Assembly: GCA_002205965.3 (NCBI GenBank)
Contig: NADL03000233.1
Location: forward strand, 1-64,000
Length of the DNA stretch: 64,000 nt
Reading direction: 5' to 3'
From: Kappaphycus alvarezii
Lineage: Eukaryota > Rhodophyta > Florideophyceae > Gigartinales > Solieriaceae
The notes beneath the pieces are model-generated. The model had not been told where the DNA came from. It saw only the letters and a program-made list of their open reading frames with translations, and did no database searches. The translations under genes and the position numbers were made by a program. Below, in pieces: positions 19,963-30,986 of the stretch (position 1 is its first letter; the number at the start of each line of letters is the position of its first letter).

Positions 19963-20196
19963 ATGGTGTATCTTAATTTCTTGACTTACTTTGAGACATG
20001 CTCCCGTCCTTCCACCGCTGTTCGAAATAGCTTAAAACAACCGGGTGCAAGGCAAACAAATTGCGATCTCGGTCCATGCTTTTCACTTGGTGCATCTTGT
20101 GTAAGAAAGCAAAGAGTACAATTTTTAGAAGATGCAAGTCAGTCCTCTGGTTTTTTCGATATTGACAACTCCACTCAGTTACGAAAGAAGCTATGA
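19963..20196 (+). CDS. Hypothetical protein, 77 residues
   Basis: ATG at 19963, 20 bases after the preceding frame and in the same strand. No motif is recognised. Its 3' end overlaps the tail of the minus-strand frame at 20191-20509 by 6 bases, so one of the two may not be real. Confidence 0.25.
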   Translation: MVYLNFLTYFETCSRPSTAVRNSLKQPGARQTNCDLGPCFSLGASCVRKQRVQFLEDASQSSGFFDIDNSTQLRKKL

Positions 20197-20509
20197 GTAC
20201 TTACCCCAAGACGTGTGAATGACGGATAATTTGCGTAGCAGCCTCGACGGGGCATGTGCATTCCCTCTTTGCTCATAAGAAGCAAATATATGCTGACCAA
20301 GCTGTGTATGACGTGTTAGTCTTCTGAAGAGGCGTTCCTCCTCCAAAAATAGGTGGAAGTGCGCGGGAATTCTCGTAAATAAGTCTATCAAGGACCAGAC
20401 CGTTGGTGTGCTCCATCCGCCGCTTGGCCATATTCTCTAGGGCCTTCATTTGAACACGGTTGTAACGACGACGTTGACGTCCTCGAATGTTTTCTCGTCT
20501 GTTCGGCAT
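20191..20509 (-). pseudogene. Small basic protein gene, frame broken once
   Basis: The minus-strand ATG at 20509 opens MPNRRENIRGRQRRRYNR, a strongly basic start, followed by NMAKRRMEHTNGL. At about 20345 the coherent reading moves to the next frame (EERLFRRLTRHTQLGQHIF) and ends at 20191. Together about 105 residues would be coded. I do not recognise the family; a basic start suggests nucleic-acid binding. The break may be a sequencing error. Confidence 0.35.
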
Positions 20510-20819
20510 GATTTTTACAAAAAAAGTAAGCTAGATTACGTGGTGTTCTTGTTTGAGTAGCTTTGCACCTGTGCGTTTGGACGATGAAATCGTGTAGGAA
20601 GCTTGGGCGAGTTTTAAGTGTATCGTGTTGTCAAAAGCAACAATTCAGATCAATTTAAATGCTGTTTGCTCATCGTCGACCAAAAAAAACTTATTGCGCT
20701 GGCTGTGTGACACTAAATTTGCAAATGTGTTTAGCGCTATCAGTGAGTGTACACTCCAAAAACATCATGAGTAAAAATATAATTATCTGTACCATCTTAT
20801 CACATCTAATAAAAAATAA
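20510..20819. other. No gene recognised
   Basis: Upstream of the minus-strand frame. An open stretch at 20659-20841 (plus) shows no motif. Confidence 0.3.
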
Positions 20820-21025
20820 CAGGGGAATGTTTGGTGTTTAACTCTTGGTACAATACTTTAATCTTTCCTAAAGGTTACCACACAACCACAATCGACTCAA
20901 AGGGTATACCGGCACAGTATTGGGGAAAGAAACACGCTCCCTAGAATGTCATCTTAAGCCCAGCCATGAAGCAAGCCGAATTGGACATGACGGCTGCTGC
21001 AGTGTGTCCTTGCATACAAAATAAT
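20820..21025 (+). repeat. Dispersed unit, full-length copy
   Basis: Starts GGGGAATGTTTGGTGTTTAA and carries CCACAATCGACTCAAAGGG and GGACATGACGGCTGCTGCAG in the same order as at 8080-8330 (reverse) and 40052-40255. Confidence 0.65.
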
Positions 21026-21111
21026 GCTGCACTACATGATTCCTGCTCTTTTCAGTAGTCTTGTGGTTCATTTAATGAACTTATATTACCGTGTGATAAA
21101 AAACGATTTAG

Positions 21112-21333
21112 ATGTTCTCCGAGAATGAGGCCATAAAAATTGACGACGGCTATGATGGCGACTTTACGGCCTCTTCCTTTGGTGATTTCTGCGGATATTT
21201 TGTCCACAAATATATGATAACCAAATATCTAAACTATGAAATGTCGAAATCATGGCTCGTAGAAAAATTGATTCTTTGCGAACAAGAAAGGTATAATGAG
21301 CTGAACCGTGATTTTCGTACGTATGTATTTTGA
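21112..21333 (+). CDS. Hypothetical protein, 73 residues
   Basis: ATG at 21112. Acidic, aromatic-rich start (MFSENEAIKIDDGYDGDFTA) then SWLVEKLILCEQERYNEL. No family is recognised and there is no second copy. It may be part of a longer broken frame, since a coherent stretch (EEQAINIDYLN) follows the stop in another frame. Confidence 0.3.
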   Translation: MFSENEAIKIDDGYDGDFTASSFGDFCGYFVHKYMITKYLNYEMSKSWLVEKLILCEQERYNELNRDFRTYVF

Positions 21334-21871
21334 GATTAGTACGATGCGACGAGGAGCAAGCCATCAACATTGATTACTTGAATTGAGAGCTACACAGCAG
21401 TACCGAGTAGGGGGATTTTAACACAGTAGTCGATGATATTTCAAGACCTCAACTTTTGCAGCTGTCTTTGGATCGTTATTACAGGCAGCTGGATAATTTT
21501 CTCCTCCTACGACATTGCAGCCATCTTTAAGGACTTTCCCATGCATTACTGAGAAATAGATAGATGGATTGAAACTGCTCCCACTACATCGAAATCTTTG
21601 GACCAGTGCCTGACAGGGGGCGGATAGGTTGGATTACTGCGAATGGTGCATAGATTATATGTCCTGTTAACTCATTCAAGCTATGTGGCAGGATCTACAT
21701 TGCAAATAATGAGGCATGTCCCCCAATTAGAAAGTAGCTGATAGCCCAGTAAACAAGTAGACCGCATTAGAGGTGACCCTAACGCCGAGTGACGTTGAAG
21801 GAGAATCACCCTTACCGTGGAACTCTAATTCAAGACTCGGCTGACTACCGATCGGGTCACCTTGATGTGAG
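21334..21871. other. No gene recognised
   Basis: No supported ORF or repeat. Confidence 0.3.
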
Positions 21872-21968
21872 AAAAGGGGAAAGATTGTTGTTTAAACTCT
21901 TGGGATACATGCGATCTATACTACAGAAACGGGGGAAAAGGTTTGGGTGTTTTACTCTTGGAGGATAT
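21872..21968 (+). repeat. Two GT-boxes, the second split by element 2
   Basis: A damaged box lies at 21872-21912 and a good one (GGTTTGGGTGTTTTACTC, then TTGGAGGATAT) at 21931-21968. Element 2 begins right after the final GATAT. The missing remainder of the unit continues after the element at 28224. Confidence 0.75.
21964..21968. repeat. Target-site duplication of element 2 (left)
   Basis: GATAT here and GATAT at 28224-28228, flanking element 2 exactly. A perfect 5-bp duplication of the kind made by Ty3/gypsy integrases. Confidence 0.9.
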
Positions 21969-22687
21969 TGATAGGGATAAATCGGCAGGGAAAGATATCC
22001 TCAGAACCAATTACCCCAAGGAGGAGGTGTTGCAAGCGACAAAAGTGCTGCCATGGTATAGTTGAACGAACAAAAAGGAGTGGATAGGGATGACAGTTGA
22101 ATGGGCTACAAGCAAGTACGGAAGGGCAGGTCTACCACTTATGCTCAGTGACTAGCGTAAAATAAATGCTTCTTGGGTCTGAAGTTGACTCTCAACTTCC
22201 TAACTATTTGGGACTGGGCTTGAAGTTGTCTACCAACTTGCTTCCCCTCCATTAAAGGAAGCAGTTACTCAGCTTATATAGACTTTTGGCTACCCCTAAA
22301 GCCCGAGCAAAACTACTGAAGGTACCAGGAAATGCATTCACGGGAATCGTGTGAACCAGAGACACTATTAGAAGATATTTCCTCAATTTAAACATCTATG
22401 TGCCATACCCATGCCAGCCACCCATCGGCCAGTGGTGGGAATTAATGCGGCCATTATATATACTTTCAGAGTCACTCGTAGTATCACCCAGAACCTGGAA
22501 CTGTACTGACATCTATTATGACAGCGTGTCCTCAAATAAAAAATCAACTGATGAATTTGCCACACTCATCCAAATTAAAAATAGCTTTCAAATTCAGAAA
22601 CTGTAAAAATATCTTCCCCATTCCGATACTGTATACAATTATGGTCCTCATCTAGATTTTTTTTTCGTGTGCGATTTGCGCACACCA
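21969..22687 (-). repeat. 3' LTR of element 2
   Basis: Short form; its U3 tip reads TGTGCGCAAATCGCACACG on the minus strand. It ends at TGATAGGG (plus). Confidence 0.9.
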
Positions 22688-22825
22688 ACGCCTTCTTTTT
22701 CAAGACGAAGATCCCGGCTCGTCTTCATTGTTCTTCTTCTGTTTCTGTAGTGTTCGCTGTCTTATTGATAAAATGTAAAGTCTTTCAAACGAGTACGGAT
22801 GCAACTGATTACCAATGTGATGCTC

Positions 22826-23140
22826 CTAAAAGTAAGTTTTCATTACTGGTACCTCACTTTGTAGCATAGCCTCATATATTGGTTTGATAACATCGAGGTG
22901 GGGTTGAATAATTTTCTTCAGTGACTCTTCGGAATCTTCCAAGAGTGAAAAATATATATGATATGCAAACTCTTTTGGACGATGCCGGAGGAGCGGATAA
23001 CGATAAGAAAAGAAGACACGAATCATCAAAGAATGAATCTTTTTAAGATAAGTGCGGTCCATGTAGCCCCGAAAACATAAGCAGATGCTTATCATGAAAT
23101 AAGAAATGACCTGTGCATCGTTCGCGTCCTCGGAGATATT
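22826..23140 (-). pseudogene. Second post-integrase domain of element 2
   Basis: Reads MISICLCFRG, RVFFSYRYPLLRHRPKEF and QPHLDVIKPIYEAMLQSEV, clearly the second repeat of the duplicated domain, with frame changes. Its upstream partner is deleted. Confidence 0.8.
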
Positions 23141-25470
23141 CCTCGTTTGATGATTCCCACCATCCTCTCTGCTTTTCCGTTGGACATAAGAGCGTATCGA
23201 GAACTGTATTTAGCTGAACATCTTTTTCTTCCAAGAAACGAAGCAGTGAAGTTGCAGTAAAACAAAGGGCGTGATCCGAAATGATCCTTTTTGGAAGACC
23301 AAACGGTTCAATATTTTTTTCGATTAATCTCAGGACCACATCAGCATTGGCCTCCTCAACTGCAACTGCTATTGACCATCCAGTAAGATGTTCCACCCTA
23401 TAAGGAGGTATTTGTTTCCGGAAGAGGTTTCCTTGAACGGGCCCGCAAAGTCAATTGAGAAGGTTTCAAAAAGACCGGAAACTGGAAAGCTTAGAGTTGT
23501 CTTATACTTTTCGTATCGGAGTGAATTTTTGACAGTTGTCGCAGCTTTTCACGAAATTATAGACTTCATTATGGATACTGGGCCACCAGAATCTCTCCAT
23601 AATGAACGGTTTGGTTGTTTCGAGACCCAATGCCCTAACTCATCATGAAAAGTCTCACGATCTTCATCCTTTCTTTCATAGGATCCACTAGTCGAGGACC
23701 GGCTTTTGTGTGTCGGAAGAGTTTCAAATTCCCACAATGTAAAAGCCTTTTGGTTCCTGCGTACCAATTTCTGTGCTCCAGATCACTTTCTCATTTCTAG
23801 TCCATCAAGGAAATTTAATTAGTCCGCGAAGATTAGCTTCGTACTCGTTATTGTTCTGCATTTGCACCTCAGCAACTCCGACGATGTCCTCGGAAGCTTT
23901 TCATTTGGAATCAGTGCGTCCCTCAAGCGGATAGGTAATCGCAGGCTGATTATTGCGTCCGGGTCTATCACAATTTCAAACCGATATTCTGCGAAGATGT
24001 CGAGCCATCGGGCCAAGCGGTGATGTACATCCTTCTTTTGGAATGCTGTTTTAAGTGCCTGGTGATCAGTTTATCAAGACAATTTCTCGAGTGATAAAAG
24101 GTATACGCGAAACTTTTTCAGCGCGAAGACGACAGCAACGCTTCTTTTTCGCAGACCGAGTATCTCCTTTCCGCATCATTCAGAGTGCGACTTGCGAATT
24201 GAACAGTGTGTAGTCTTCCATTTCATCTTTTTGGGACAAAACGGCACCCAAAGACCGTTCTGAGGCATCTGTTCTCCAATGAATGGTCTCTTGAAATCTG
24301 GATACATGAGCACTGGGGGACACATAGCTTATCTTTAAGCTGCTCAAATGTAGTTTCCATTTCATTGTTCCAGTAAATTTTCCGTTCTTTGTAGTGCTGG
24401 CATGTAACGGTGCTGCAGTCTTGGCGATCTTTGATAAATCTTCTGTAATATGAGGCCAGTACTAAGAAGCTTCGAACCTCCGTTTTTGAGGCGGGCCTTG
24501 GTGCCAACTTGATTTTTTTCGTTTTCTCTGATCCACTCTAATTCCCTCTTGATCGACGATATGGCCGAGTAATTAGATAGAAGTTTTCCAAAGAAGCATT
24601 TGCTCAACTTAATTTTCAGGCTGTATGCACTATCCTCTCCACTACTGTCTTGACATGCGATATGTGCTGATCCAATGTTTTGAAATATTACCACATCACG
24701 ATATAAACTCTTGCAAATGGAAGTCTTTCAAAACCTCGTTCATCATTCTTTAATGTAGCTGGCGTTCATGAGACCAAAAGGCATCACTTCGAACCTGAAT
24801 TTACCGGCTTTGCTGGTAAAAGTTGTTTTTCCTTACATTTTTCATCCAATGGAATCTGCCAATAAAGTGTAAAGATCAATTGAGGTGAAGTATCTCCCGT
24901 CCTTCAAGTCTCGAGGATTTCCTCCATATTTGGAATCGGAAATCGATCGGGTATCATTCTCTGGTTCAGTTGTCGGTAATCGACGCAAAAGCGAAGTTTT
25001 CCATCCTTCTTTGGTGCTACACAACTGGAAATGACCATGGGGATGAAACTGGCCGAATAATATCATTTTCCAGCATACTTGTAACATTCTCTGAGATAAA
25101 TTGGTCATATTTTGGCGGTTGACGTCTAGGCCTGTGGTAAATTGGTTGAGTATCGGTAAGTTCAAATGAGTGAGTGACCGGTACACTTGCTTGTCTTAGA
25201 TCGGAGCGCTCCATGCAATTACTTCGGAAGATGTTAACATGTCGGATATTTCATTGAGGCGGGGGCTGGAAGGTGCTGTACTTTTTCTTGAATTTCTGCC
25301 ATTTGGCGCTGGTCTTCTTCTCGACGCCTCCCCTCAAATTTTGAAGGACCTCTTCCGGCGTGCTCACATCTTCAGATATGGAATTCGATATATCCTTTTT
25401 GCAATTGTAATCTTCTTTCATGCTTCCGAATCTCCTTTGATTCGATATTATCGCAAAAAGAAACACATTC
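23140..25470 (-). pseudogene. RT, RNase H and integrase remnants of element 2
   Basis: In order from right to left: the RT start (VTHSFELTDTQPIYHRPRR), further RT segments with damaged YxDD context near 24690, RNase H (24365-24180 and 24016-23819), the zinc-binding module (HDELGHW near 23670) and the integrase core (GLPKRIISDHALCF near 23290; the Asp is kept). At least eight frame changes occur. It cannot code for an active polyprotein as it stands. Confidence 0.85.
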
Positions 25471-25481
25471 AGGTGTCAAAC

Positions 25482-27405
25482 CTACCCTAGAATTCCAGTC
25501 TTCATCTGTTTCAAACCCAGAATCATAATCATCCCATGCATGTTCATTGTCCCCCGAGCGTACCCTTTCTCACTTCCGAAAGTGTTAGTTGGTTCGGAAT
25601 CTTCGCTGTCATAGCTAGAAGTGAAATCTTCACTGTTCGTTTCTCTTAAATCTTCCGGATGTGTGCTTTTGTCGAAATCCAGGGGCATCTTCACGTTTCT
25701 GCCGTCAACATTAACTGAAACGATTTGGTTGCCCAAGTCAATGCAGGTCCCTAGTCTTTCCATGGTAGGGCAGCCAATGATTGCATCGAAAGGGAGATCC
25801 GGCATGAAAAGAAAGTCTACATCAACTTTAGAGTCCCCAAAGAACACGGAAACCTTGTCAACAGTGCCCATGCATTTTGAGACGGTTCCATCCGCCACAG
25901 TTATTCTTCGAGTAGTTGGAATGATTTCAAGACCTAGATCTGTCACCAAAGTTTCTGAAATAAGGTTTGGAACAGCGCCCGAATCGAAAAGAGCTGGGTT
26001 TTCATTCCCAATACTTTGACTGGTACCAGCTTAAGACGTCTTGGTGCTGTCGAGGCCGATTGAAGAAACAGTTTCTTACCCTTAGCGGACTTATTAGACC
26101 TGATAATTTTTTTGAGTTCTTTTCTCGCATCCTCTGCGTCGCCCCTCAAAAGTTGACCAAACGTTATCCCAGTTGGGGCCGATGCAAGCTCAGCCACCAA
26201 ATTGTACTTCTTCACATATTCTAGTACGTCCTTCGGGATACTCTTAAATTTCTTACTCTTTTTCGTCTTCTTGGCCGAGTGTCCCACCCTGGAACAACTT
26301 GATCAGACCTCTTGGTTCGAGGAGGTACAGGTGCTGGGATATGCTCCAGCATTCCATAATCTAGCCTAGGTTTTTTCGATAAAATGTTCCCTTCCCCATC
26401 CCTTTTTGTCACATTGACTTGACTGATTCTTCAGCGATGGATACATTACCGGCATCCGCAACCTTTGATCCTTCCTGTTTTGTAAGATTTTCATCTCTGG
26501 TCCTGACTCACTCCTCGCTCCGATAAATTTGCTCTTCTGTTGTCTTTAGACCAGCAGTTACTTTCATGATGCCCGTAACGACCCGCACTTTCCACAACGA
26601 GTGTTTCTATGTGGATTATCAGGACACCTATTTGCAAAGTGTCCAGGCTTGTGACAGTAGAACAGACTTCTGCGGCCTTAGGGGCCCCAGACTGGTTCTT
26701 CTTAATGGTAAGAGTAAGGCTTTCCAACTGCGAGGTTATCATGTCAAGTCGATTATCGAATCGGGTTTCCAACCTTTCTTCCAAGTTTTTGACATCGCTC
26801 CTGACAGATTCTAATGCTGCTGCACTAGTAGCTGGCCTTTGATAATTCTTTTCAGGATGTACGATGGAGACATGTACGGGTTTCCCTCGGTGCCTCACTC
26901 AGTGACTGAAACGTCTCCGAATTTTTGACAAATTCTATATGGTACCTTCAGTTCATTAAAAGTGTGAGGGCCCTTGATGAGGAGGAAATCGGAGAGCCGC
27001 TTATCTCCCATCGCCGCCTTACGCAGCATTTCGTATTTGGCTTGGGCGTTGAACCCGGCCTTTTCATAGAGATCACACAAGTATACCAATGAGCTTAACA
27101 AATCTTCGAAGTTGAGCCGGGCCTCTATGGCGGTACGAATCATCTCATCTGGTTCCACCTCCTTAGCATATTCTCTCCAAGCCACTCACATACCTCACCG
27201 AAGTTGCGCCCACTCCATTAAGGGACCAGCCGTCAATAAACCTAGCTTTCTATTTGCCTTTTGCGTCCCAGAAAGATAGGCGAAGATATTGCGGCCTTCT
27301 CCTCATCGCTCTTTCTCGCATTAAAACATTAATATGTGTAAAAAACTCTTGAACGTCTTCATTCTTGCTCCCTGTGAACGATATACGAGCAGAATTATGA
27401 TCCAT
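25482..27405 (-). pseudogene. Gag-protease remnant of element 2
   Basis: ATG at 27405 opens the Gag frame. Capsid segments are read at 27185-26895. The zinc-knuckle segment is frame-shifted near 26660, and the protease segment is at 26287-25482 with the DSGA region broken by a frameshift near 25990. The last part (25949-25482) reads through the site where element 1 is broken at 12103. Confidence 0.85.
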
Positions 27406-27502
27406 TGCTGCAATAAAAATACACAAATATTAAACTGCAAGAAGACCTAATAAATCACAACTCGATTATCTCGGATGCAACCCCCTCCACAAGAGTACCA
27501 AA

Positions 27503-28223
27503 TGATAGGGATAAATCGGCAGGGAAAGATATCCTCAGAACCAATTACCCAAGGAGGAGTGTTGCAAGCGACAAAAGTGCTGCCACGGTATAGTTGAACG
27601 AACAAAAAGGAGTGGATAGGGATGACAGTTGAATGGGCTACAATCAAGTACGGAAGGGGCAGGGTCTACCACTTATGCTCAGTGACTAGCGTAAAATAAA
27701 TGCTTCTTGGGTCTGAAGTTGACTCTCAACTTCCTAACTATTTGGGACTGGGCTTGAAGTTGTCTACCAACTTGCTTCCCCTCATTAAAGGAAGCAGTTT
27801 ACTCAGCTTATATAGACTTTTGGCTACCCCTAAAGCCGAGCAAAACTACTGAAGGTACCAGGAAATGCATTCACGGGAATCGTGTGAACCAGAGACACTA
27901 TTAGAAGATATTTCCTCAATTAAACATCTATGTGCCATACCCATGCCAGCCACCCATCGGCCAGTGGTGGGAATTAATGCGGCCATTATATATACCTTTC
28001 AGAGTCACTCGTAGTATCACCCAGAACCTGGAACTGTACTGACATCTATTATGACAGCGTGTCCTCAAATAAAAAAATCAACTGATGAATTTGCCACACT
28101 CATCCAAATTAAAAATAGCTTTCAAATTCAGAAACTGTAAAAATATCTTCCCCATTCCGATACTGTATAAAAATTATGGTCCTCATCTAGATTTTTTTTT
28201 CGTGTGCGAATTTGCGCACATCA
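27503..28223 (-). repeat. 5' LTR of element 2
   Basis: 721 bp, close to 21969-22687 with scattered single-base differences. The adjoining sequence 27481-27502 is the primer-binding site in reverse. Confidence 0.9.
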
Positions 28224-28372
28224 GATATATCCGTTCTATCCCATGGTTCTCCAGACAACCACAATCGACTCAAAAAGGGTACACCAACACATTAATGGGG
28301 AAGGAACTAAAGGCCCTAAAATGCTACCATCAGGCCAACCATCAAGCAGGCCGCATTGGACATGACGTCTGA
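28224..28372 (+). repeat. Remainder of the dispersed unit split by element 2
   Basis: Continues the unit interrupted at 21968: GATATATCCG then CCACAATCGACTCAAAAAGG and GGCCGCATTGGACATGACG. Restoring the site needs only removal of the element and one GATAT. Confidence 0.8.
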
Positions 28373-28513
28373 ATTGGAATGCCACCCGCCAAGCGTGGAG
28401 ATAGGAACGCGGACTACCTTGTTTCTACCAAATAATTCGCCTGTCAGTCTCTGGTATTTTCGTAGCTTTTCCGCGCGGGTTGCATTTATGCTCGTAAAGG
28501 GGTTAAGGTTTCT
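28316..28513 (-). pseudogene. Dispersed mobile ORF C-terminus
   Basis: The minus strand reads KLRKYQRLTGELFG, then VPISTLGGWH, then SNAACLMVGL and a stop. This is the same ORF end as at 594-840 and 8455-8640. It is truncated by the copia element at 28514 and merges into the dispersed unit. The family is not named. Confidence 0.5.
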
Positions 28514-28783
28514 TGAAGGAAAAAGATGATGACCTTCCTTGGGGAGGAGCCGCCTGGTCATTGCCAGTCCTTCATCCCTGTCTTTATATTGAAAGTGCAC
28601 TGCGCTGTCAGTTAAAGCAGTGCAAGTATGCAACGTCAAGTTTGACCAAGCACTGGCTGTAGGTTCTAATTTGACCATGGTTCTAATTTGACCAAGGTTC
28701 TAATTTGACCAAGGTTCTAATTTGACCACATGTACACTTTTGAAGTTCCCACACGTGGAGAAGTGAAGTTCCTCTCTCGAACA
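28514..28783 (-). repeat. 3' LTR of the copia element
   Basis: Contains four 17-bp units (GGTTCTAATTTGACCAA/T) at 28662-28729 and a CACGTG box near 28752. The outer edge joins the dispersed mobile ORF fragment. Confidence 0.85.
28662..28729 (+). repeat. 17-bp tandem array, four units
   Basis: Four consecutive copies of GGTTCTAATTTGACCAW. The matching array in the other LTR (33573-33657) has five, the last with one change. Confidence 0.85.
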
Positions 28784-28799
28784 TGTCGGAATCCTCCCT

Positions 28800-29542
28800 T
28801 CGAACGAAATCCCAGGAATCTAAGAGCACTTGGCAAGGATAGTACAGACAACCCAAGGCGGTGCTGGGAAAATCGCTTCCTGTGAGAACCTTAGTAAATG
28901 AATCAGCTTTGTTCCTCTTTGATGGCATATATTCAATTAAACAGTGCCGTTCTCAACAGCATCATGAACATACCAATACTTCATATCAACGTGACGAATG
29001 CGCCTGAGGTTATAAGCTCCATCAGACCAATTAATTGATCCAAGATTATCCCGAAATAAAACTGTAGGCTGGTCCTGCTTGTATCCAAGTTCCTCAAGTA
29101 CATTTCTAATCCATGCTACATCCTTAATGCAGGTTGAGAGGACAATAAATTCCGCGTCGGCAGAGGAAAGTGCTACGCATGTCTGCAGCTTAGAACTCCA
29201 AATTACTGGGCCCTTGTTGACCATCACGATGAGGCCAGAACGCGAACGACGTTTTGCCTTATCTTGTCCCCAGTCTGCGTCACACCAGACTTTCAATTTG
29301 AGTTTAGAGCCGTCACCTTCGGGCTTCTTTAAAGATATCCCCATATCTTGAGTTCCTTGAAGGTGTTTAGCGACATGCTTGAGCGCTTTCCAATGTTGTG
29401 GGGCAGGTTCAGCCATGAATTTTCCAAGCATCGACACTGCTGTATTCAGGTCAGGTCGGGTTCCCGTGCAAAGATAGATAAGAGAGCCAACCAGCTTTGC
29501 GTAGGGCACAGATTTCATTGTCTCAATACCATTGGGATTCAA
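28800..29542 (-). pseudogene. RNase H of the copia element, with RT C-terminal part
   Basis: The 201-codon segment 29542-28937 starts in the RT thumb (GSLIYLCTGTRPDL) and covers RNase H: WCDADWGQD with the first acidic residues, LSSADAEFIVLS, then FRDNLGS and RRIRHVDMKYWYV. The end of the protein (PSKRNKADSFTKVL) is in another frame at 28928-28800. The order and motifs are those of copia RNase H. Confidence 0.85.
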
Positions 29543-29571
29543 TTGACCAGGCTTATCACAAAGCGAATGTC

Positions 29572-30245
29572 CTAGAGGAAGGGGCAGGGTTTAGGCTTTG
29601 CACTTTTCATGTTGCTCCTAGAGATGATTTCACCAGTAAAAGCAGATTGAGATAGAAATATCCCATGAGAAGTGTGGTCTAGTTTGACTCCTAAGAAAAA
29701 TGTTGGCAAACCTAGGTCTGTAACTTGAAAAATCTTTTCTAAATGAGCTTGGACTTGCTCAATCATGTGCCGCGTTCCGAATACTAAAATTTCATCACAC
29801 ATATGAAAGTAGGCATACGACACCTCCTTTTGAGTGCTTAACAAAGACACATTCTGTTGACTTTAGAGGGGTAAAACCAAGCGACATCAGGAACTCGCTG
29901 AAAAGTTTAAACCAAAGCTTGGGCGCTTGATGCAACCCATAAAGAGACTTCAGTAAACGAACAATGCTGCAATCAGCATCTGGAACCCCTGGTATTTTTG
30001 GGAAGTTTGACCCATAGACGCATAGATGGGGGCAAAGTAGCGTGTAAGAAGGCACCCTTAATGTCCAAGCGCTTTTGACTCCAGTCAAAGGCAAAGGATA
30101 CAATAAGCAGTAGAAGAATCATTTCTATGCAAGCCACAGGAGCATACAAGTCAGCTCTAGATATGTGACGTCGGCTCTGGAAATTTCCGCGAGCAACTAG
30201 TCGTCCTTTGAATCTGACAGGCTTGCGGTGCTGGTCACGCTTCAA
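29572..30245 (-). pseudogene. Copia reverse transcriptase, broken at the active site
   Basis: Segments in three frames: 30245-29973 (VARGNFQSRR, then DIKGAFLHA), 30103-29795 (LLKSLYGLHQAPKLW, then VCLLSYV and a stop) and 29850-29572 (LEKIFQVTDLGLPTFFLGV). The catalytic YVDD would lie at about 29797: the first frame ends in YV-stop, and the other frame resumes with a D-E pair, so the second catalytic Asp would be Glu even without the indel. The RT as read is inactive. Confidence 0.85.
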
Positions 30246-30986
30246 GCGTAGTAATACCAGACGGTATTACCTCAGCATTGGGAGTAATGTCTGGGTCAAA
30301 AGTATAGGTAGAAGCCTCTTTCAGAGTAGCAAACTCCTCACTCATAGTATCAAACCAGTAACGGGCTTCTGTTGACCTGAGTGCTTTCCTAACCGTTGGT
30401 TCGTCAGATTTTGTGACGACAGGCGGAAGTGCAGTGAGCGAATAGTTGACAGGATTCAACTGCCTTAGATTATAGTGGGAAGTATCACGGGAGACTGTTT
30501 GGCTGCTGGTGTTCTCGGCTTGCGTTGAATCATCAGAATCACTGGCCAGGCCAGGTGTACTTTGCTGACCAGGAACATATGTAAGAGGATCATTAAATGG
30601 CGGACTGGTGGGATGCACATCACTTATTCCCTGTGAGCCAGTGCTCGACGTATCAAGGTGATTGAAAGATGAAAGATTAATCTCAACAGAGTCCGTTGTA
30701 TCAGTGGAAGAGTTTGAGTCTGAATCATCTTGATCTGTAGCTGCACCGCGGCGGACAACTGCGCTATAACCTGGGAAGGATGATTCATCAAACTTGACAT
30801 GTTTTGTGCGAATAATATTGCCGTTAGCAGTAACGATCTTGTAAACTCCACCTTGAACATAAAGAGTAAAGTTCCATCTCGTAGTCGTTTCTCAAAAGCT
30901 GGCAAATGCTTGACATTGGGTAGGTACCTTGCAAGGCAACCGAAAGGACGAATGTACTTAACATGGGGAGATTGATCTCCATACAT
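30235..30986 (-). pseudogene. Copia integrase C-terminus and linker to RT
   Basis: 30986-30624 reads RPFGCLARYLPNVKHLPAFE, the usual copia post-integrase motif, then shifts frame. 30618-30235 is a Ser/Asp/Thr-rich linker (SDSDDSTQAENTSS) ending in RYWFDTMSEEFATLKE, the start of the RT domain. Frame changes at about 30860 and 30620. Confidence 0.8.

Larger units (their letters stand above)
21969..28223 (-). mobile_element. Ty3/gypsy LTR retrotransposon, element 2, decayed and internally deleted
   Basis: Same family as element 1: LTRs of 719 and 721 bp, the same primer-binding site, and the same Gag, protease, RT, RNase H and integrase in order on the minus strand. Many frameshifts and stops, plus base changes, show it is older. 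Between the integrase and the end, a deletion joins ATCAAACGA of the integrase to AATATCTCCGAGG of the second post-integrase domain. The first domain and linker are lost. The two ends share GCAATATC in element 1, so a microhomology-mediated deletion is likely. Perfect GATAT target duplication. Confidence 0.95.

Noticed and set aside
28662-28729. CRISPR-like array of short repeats
   Set aside because: Units are directly adjacent without spacers and lie within an LTR of a eukaryotic retrotransposon.
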